Shown here in pieces: positions 32,271 to 35,243 of a stretch of DNA of 35,243 nucleotides. A model generated the notes under the pieces. The model did not search any database. It had not been told where the DNA came from and saw nothing but the letters and a program-made list of their open reading frames with translations. Each line of letters starts with the position of its first letter. The stretch's first letter is position 1. The DNA is taken from the NCBI RefSeq assembly GCF_001911425.1, contig NZ_MPPL01000001.1:4430970-4466212 (forward strand), given 5' to 3'. The position numbers were made by a program, and so were the translations under genes. This DNA comes from Mucilaginibacter polytrichastri (GTDB taxonomy: Bacteria; Bacteroidota; Bacteroidia; Sphingobacteriales; Sphingobacteriaceae).

Positions 32271-35243
32271 TTATAAACCAACATTTATACCCACTGTATA
32301 GGTTTTTACCTTCGGGATGCTCAGGCTGTTGTAGCCATTGATATCAACTTCGGGATCAAAAGGTAAGCGGCTGTCGTAAGTTTTGGTCCAAAGGTTGGTA
32401 CCGCGTACATACACATTCAGTTTACTTAAGCCAAGTCGTTTAAGCAAGCCTACATCCTTAAAATCGTACCCTAACGACAAGTTTTTCAGTCTAATATAAT
32501 CGCCCGAGTACCAGTACCTTGATGATACAGCAGCATCGCTGCCGTTATTATCGGCAATACCACCTACCACATATTTAGGCACGTCGGTAACCTGGCCTGG
32601 TGTGGTCCACCTATTTGTGTAAATGTATTGGTACTTGTTGTATGACGAGTATGCACCACCGCTAAAGTAACGGCCGATAGGGTCATAAACATAGTTACCA
32701 AAGTTGTAGTAAAACTCGGCAGTTAAAGAGAAGCCCTTATAGTTCCATGTGTTATTAAACCCACCGAACATTTTAGGATCGGCCTGGTGGTTTACCACAT
32801 ATTTGGCTTCGGCATAATTGGTGGTGGTTTTAGTTCTGGTTGCATCGGTATACCAAAGTGCATCACCGTTGGCAGGGTTAACACCTGCATATTGCTTGGT
32901 ATAGTATGAATAATAATCTAAACCTTTGGCCAGGTAATAATACGTATCATGCACACCGGTTGTACCTTCTGCAACGCTGGTCATTTTATTACGGTTAAAC
33001 GCCACATTGAAGTTTGTACTCCAGGTAAAGTCTTTGCTCTTAATTGGCACACCCTGTATGGTTAGCTCCAAACCTTTGTTTAACATAGCGCCAATGTTTT
33101 CGATAGCATTGCTGAAACCTGTAGTTTGTGAAACTGCAACGTTTTGAATTAAGCCATTAATGGAGTTGTGGTAATACTCCGGCGAAATAGTCAGGCGGTT
33201 TTTGAAGAAGCTTAGATCGATACCGATATCAAACTTGCGGGCCGACTCCCAGGTTAGGCTGTTATTGCCTATCACATCATAGTTGGCACCGCTGTAACCG
33301 GCGTAAGTATAGTCGCTGCTGATTGTGGCACTGCCCTTAGAGGCATAGTTACCCAAACCATTAGCATTACCCGATGTACCGTATGAGGCATGTAATTTAG
33401 CAGCAGATACGATATTCTGTTGCTTGAAGAAATTTTCTTCGTCGATATTCCACGAACCACCAACAGACCAGAAGTTACCATACTTAACGTTAGAACCAAA
33501 CTTAGATGAGCCGTCACGTCTGAATGATCCACTCAATACATACTTATTTTTATAGTTGGCGCTAAACCTCGAATAAATAGAGTTGTAGGTATAATTTGAA
33601 TAAGTACCCTGTGCGGTAACCGGGGTAGATGCCAAAGACAAAGTAGTTAACGTAGGTGCAGAAGCTGCGTAGCCTGTACCCTCTGCAGTGACGTAGTTTT
33701 CCTGCGAGCGTTGCGCCTCATAACCTACTGTAGCATCGATATAAAAATCCTGGACCCCTTTTACATTGTAACGATAGTCTAATTGGTTACGGGTTAGCCA
33801 GTTAAAATAGCGCGTGTAATAATCGCCGCCATAGCCACCGTAAACAGAGCCATCGCCCATGGTTGGGTTGGCATAATAGGTTTCTTCGAGTACGTTATAA
33901 TCTATACTGGCAAAGCTGGTAAATTTTAGCTGGTCCCAGATGGTCCACTTCAACGTTTCGCCAATTAAACCCCTGGTTTGCGAAAGGCCGTGTACATCAT
34001 TTTGAGAGATATAAAGCGGGTTGTAAAAAGACGGAAAGTTAGTACCGCCCGAAGTGCTTGAATTTAACGAACCATCTGCATTATAAGCCAACTGATACGG
34101 CCTTAAGAAGTAAGCCGAAGCAATTGGGGCCGAGTAATACGTTGAATTATAAGGCGTATTCTGGTTAACGTTTGATACATTAAGGTTGGTAGAAATACTG
34201 ATCCGTTTGCTAATGTTATGATCGATATTTAACAAGCCTGAGATCCTGGTCAGCTTTGAATTAAGCGTTGTAGCATCCTGGTGAAAATAACCCAGTGACG
34301 AAAACACCTTCGTATTATCAGAACCGCCGTTTACAGAAACGTTGTATTGTTGCTGCGAACCTCTTTTGGTTACCAGATCGTACCAATTGTTGCTTTGGCC
34401 GCTGTTAATACCGTAAGCATTTTGCGAACTAAGAATAGTTGCAGCGCTGTAGCCCGCATTTTTTAAACCTTCGGTATATAACTCGCCGTATTGGGATGCT
34501 GTTAAGGGCTTGCCTGCGTCTGGTATGGCCATATTGGTAGTTACCCCGCCTTCGGCATCAAACCTAACTTGTGTTTTGCCATTCTTGCCTCTTTTGGTTG
34601 TAATAATGATAACACCGTTTGAACCCCGTGAACCATAAATAGCAGTTGCCGCAGCATCTTTTAAAACCTGGATGCTTTCGATATCATTTTCATTGATACC
34701 GGCCATTGCATTTGCCGTGGTAGCGCTTCTCGATAAATCGCCCGAGTTGATGATCATCCCGTCAATAACATACAGCGGGTTAGCATCTAAATAGGTAGAA
34801 CCCAAGCCTCGTAACCGCACCTGAATATTAGCACCGGGCTGGCCGCTGTTAACAGATACCGCTAAACCTGCAACCTCGCCCTGCAGCGCTTGTTGTGGGG
34901 TAGAGAATGGTTTGTTTTCATTTTGCGACCCCTTAACGGTAGTGGCAGAACCTGTATAGGCTTTTTTGGTTGTTGTTGAGTAACCATCTGTTACCACAAC
35001 TTCTGATAGTAAACGCGAATCTTGCTTCAGTTTAATTAAAGGCAAATTGCCCGCTGGTATAACCAACTGCTGAATTTTGTATCCAACAAAACTAAATTCT
35101 AAGGTTTGCCCTGTGCTTGCCGGCAACACAAAATTCCCATCTCCATCTGTCAACACTCCTTTTTGTGTACCCTGCAATTTTACAGATACACCAGGTAAGC
35201 TCAGCCCGTCATCCGCGCCAACTACTTTACCCATAATTTTTCT
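32271..35243 (-). CDS. SusC/RagA family TonB-dependent outer-membrane transporter (5' end outside window)
   Basis: At least 990 codons, continuing past the window edge, with the signal peptide missing. The visible start is a CarboxypepD_reg-like domain (KVVGADDGLSLPGVSVKL, FSFVGYKIQQL). Next come the SusC motif LSEVVVTDGYSTTTKKAYTG, the plug domain (VRLRGLGSTYLDANPLYVID) and the RagA signature VLKDAAATAIYGSRGSNG, VIIITTKRGK. The rest is the 22-stranded beta-barrel, ending in a short strand with hydrophobic terminus VGINVGL. With SusD it imports large nutrients using TonB energy. The in-frame ATG near 35234 is internal, not the true start. Regulators such as an ECF sigma/anti-sigma pair may lie beyond the edge but are not seen. 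Confidence 0.96.
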   Translation of the reverse strand, partial: RKIMGKVVGADDGLSLPGVSVKLQGTQKGVLTDGDGNFVLPASTGQTLEFSFVGYKIQQLVIPAGNLPLIKLKQDSRLLSEVVVTDGYSTTTKKAYTGSATTVKGSQNENKPFSTPQQALQGEVAGLAVSVNSGQPGANIQVRLRGLGSTYLDANPLYVIDGMIINSGDLSRSATTANAMAGINENDIESIQVLKDAAATAIYGSRGSNGVIIITTKRGKNGKTQVRFDAEGGVTTNMAIPDAGKPLTASQYGELYTEGLKNAGYSAATILSSQNAYGINSGQSNNWYDLVTKRGSQQQYNVSVNGGSDNTKVFSSLGYFHQDATTLNSKLTRISGLLNIDHNISKRISISTNLNVSNVNQNTPYNSTYYSAPIASAYFLRPYQLAYNADGSLNSSTSGGTNFPSFYNPLYISQNDVHGLSQTRGLIGETLKWTIWDQLKFTSFASIDYNVLEETYYANPTMGDGSVYGGYGGDYYTRYFNWLTRNQLDYRYNVKGVQDFYIDATVGYEAQRSQENYVTAEGTGYAASAPTLTTLSLASTPVTAQGTYSNYTYNSIYSRFSANYKNKYVLSGSFRRDGSSKFGSNVKYGNFWSVGGSWNIDEENFFKQQNIVSAAKLHASYGTSGNANGLGNYASKGSATISSDYTYAGYSGANYDVIGNNSLTWESARKFDIGIDLSFFKNRLTISPEYYHNSINGLIQNVAVSQTTGFSNAIENIGAMLNKGLELTIQGVPIKSKDFTWSTNFNVAFNRNKMTSVAEGTTGVHDTYYYLAKGLDYYSYYTKQYAGVNPANGDALWYTDATRTKTTTNYAEAKYVVNHQADPKMFGGFNNTWNYKGFSLTAEFYYNFGNYVYDPIGRYFSGGAYSSYNKYQYIYTNRWTTPGQVTDVPKYVVGGIADNNGSDAAVSSRYWYSGDYIRLKNLSLGYDFKDVGLLKRLGLSKLNVYVRGTNLWTKTYDSRLPFDPEVDINGYNSLSIPKVKTYTVGINVGL

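Noticed and set aside
32261..32284. Upstream ATG for the SusD gene
   Set aside because: It overlaps the SusC coding end and puts eight extra residues before a normal lipoprotein signal.
1..35243. CRISPR array, rRNA operon, prophage or toxin-antitoxin locus
   Set aside because: No regularly spaced repeats, no rRNA sequence and no phage structural or recombinase genes were seen on either strand.

Overview
The window looks like chromosomal DNA of a Bacteroidota species, most likely Sphingobacteriaceae (Mucilaginibacter/Pedobacter-like). The evidence is a SusC/SusD outer-membrane pair, a Bacteroidota-style Wza lipoprotein with a C-terminal membrane helix, several promoters with the TAnnTTTG -7 element (the best is TTTG-N19-TATATTTG in front of a tRNA), many lipoproteins, and a large STAND ATPase with an N-terminal HTH-like domain of a kind common in this phylum. 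No database search was possible; assignments rest on motifs read by eye.

Region 1 (1-13847, minus strand) is one long exopolysaccharide/capsule operon. In transcription order it encodes Wza export lipoprotein, Wzc-type co-polymerase/tyrosine kinase, UDP-N-acetylhexosamine 6-dehydrogenase, Wzy-like polymerase, Wzx-like flippase, a secreted beta-helix protein, a SAM methyltransferase, an MBOAT O-acyltransferase with an SGNH partner, and three GT4 glycosyltransferases, the last cut by the window edge. Together they predict a Wzx/Wzy-type polymer containing an N-acetylhexosaminuronic acid, decorated with acyl and perhaps methyl groups. No initiating phosphoglycosyltransferase is in the window.

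Region 2 (13848-17710) is a long AT-rich divergent intergenic stretch with strong inverted repeats, followed by a plus-strand 864-residue STAND-type P-loop protein that is a candidate regulator of the polysaccharide operon.

Region 3 (17896-22255, plus) holds a compact three-gene cassette (glutamine-synthetase-like ligase, APH-like kinase, HAD-IIA phosphatase) of unknown substrate, then a Tat-exported NIF3-like protein with its own promoter.

Region 4 (22256-26640) holds an orphan GT14 glycosyltransferase and an orphan NarL-type response regulator, each preceded by the same 16-bp palindrome, then a small lipoprotein, a dicarboxylate/amino-acid:cation symporter and a small membrane protein.

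Region 5 (26641-29400) looks accessory. A secreted esterase lies between two diverged copies of a 61-bp repeat, each followed on the minus strand by an intrinsic terminator of unrelated sequence. Beside it is an unrecognised gene broken by a frameshift.

Region 6 (29443-35243, minus) contains tRNA-Val(UAC), a lipoprotein, and a SusD/SusC nutrient-uptake pair, with SusC cut by the window edge.
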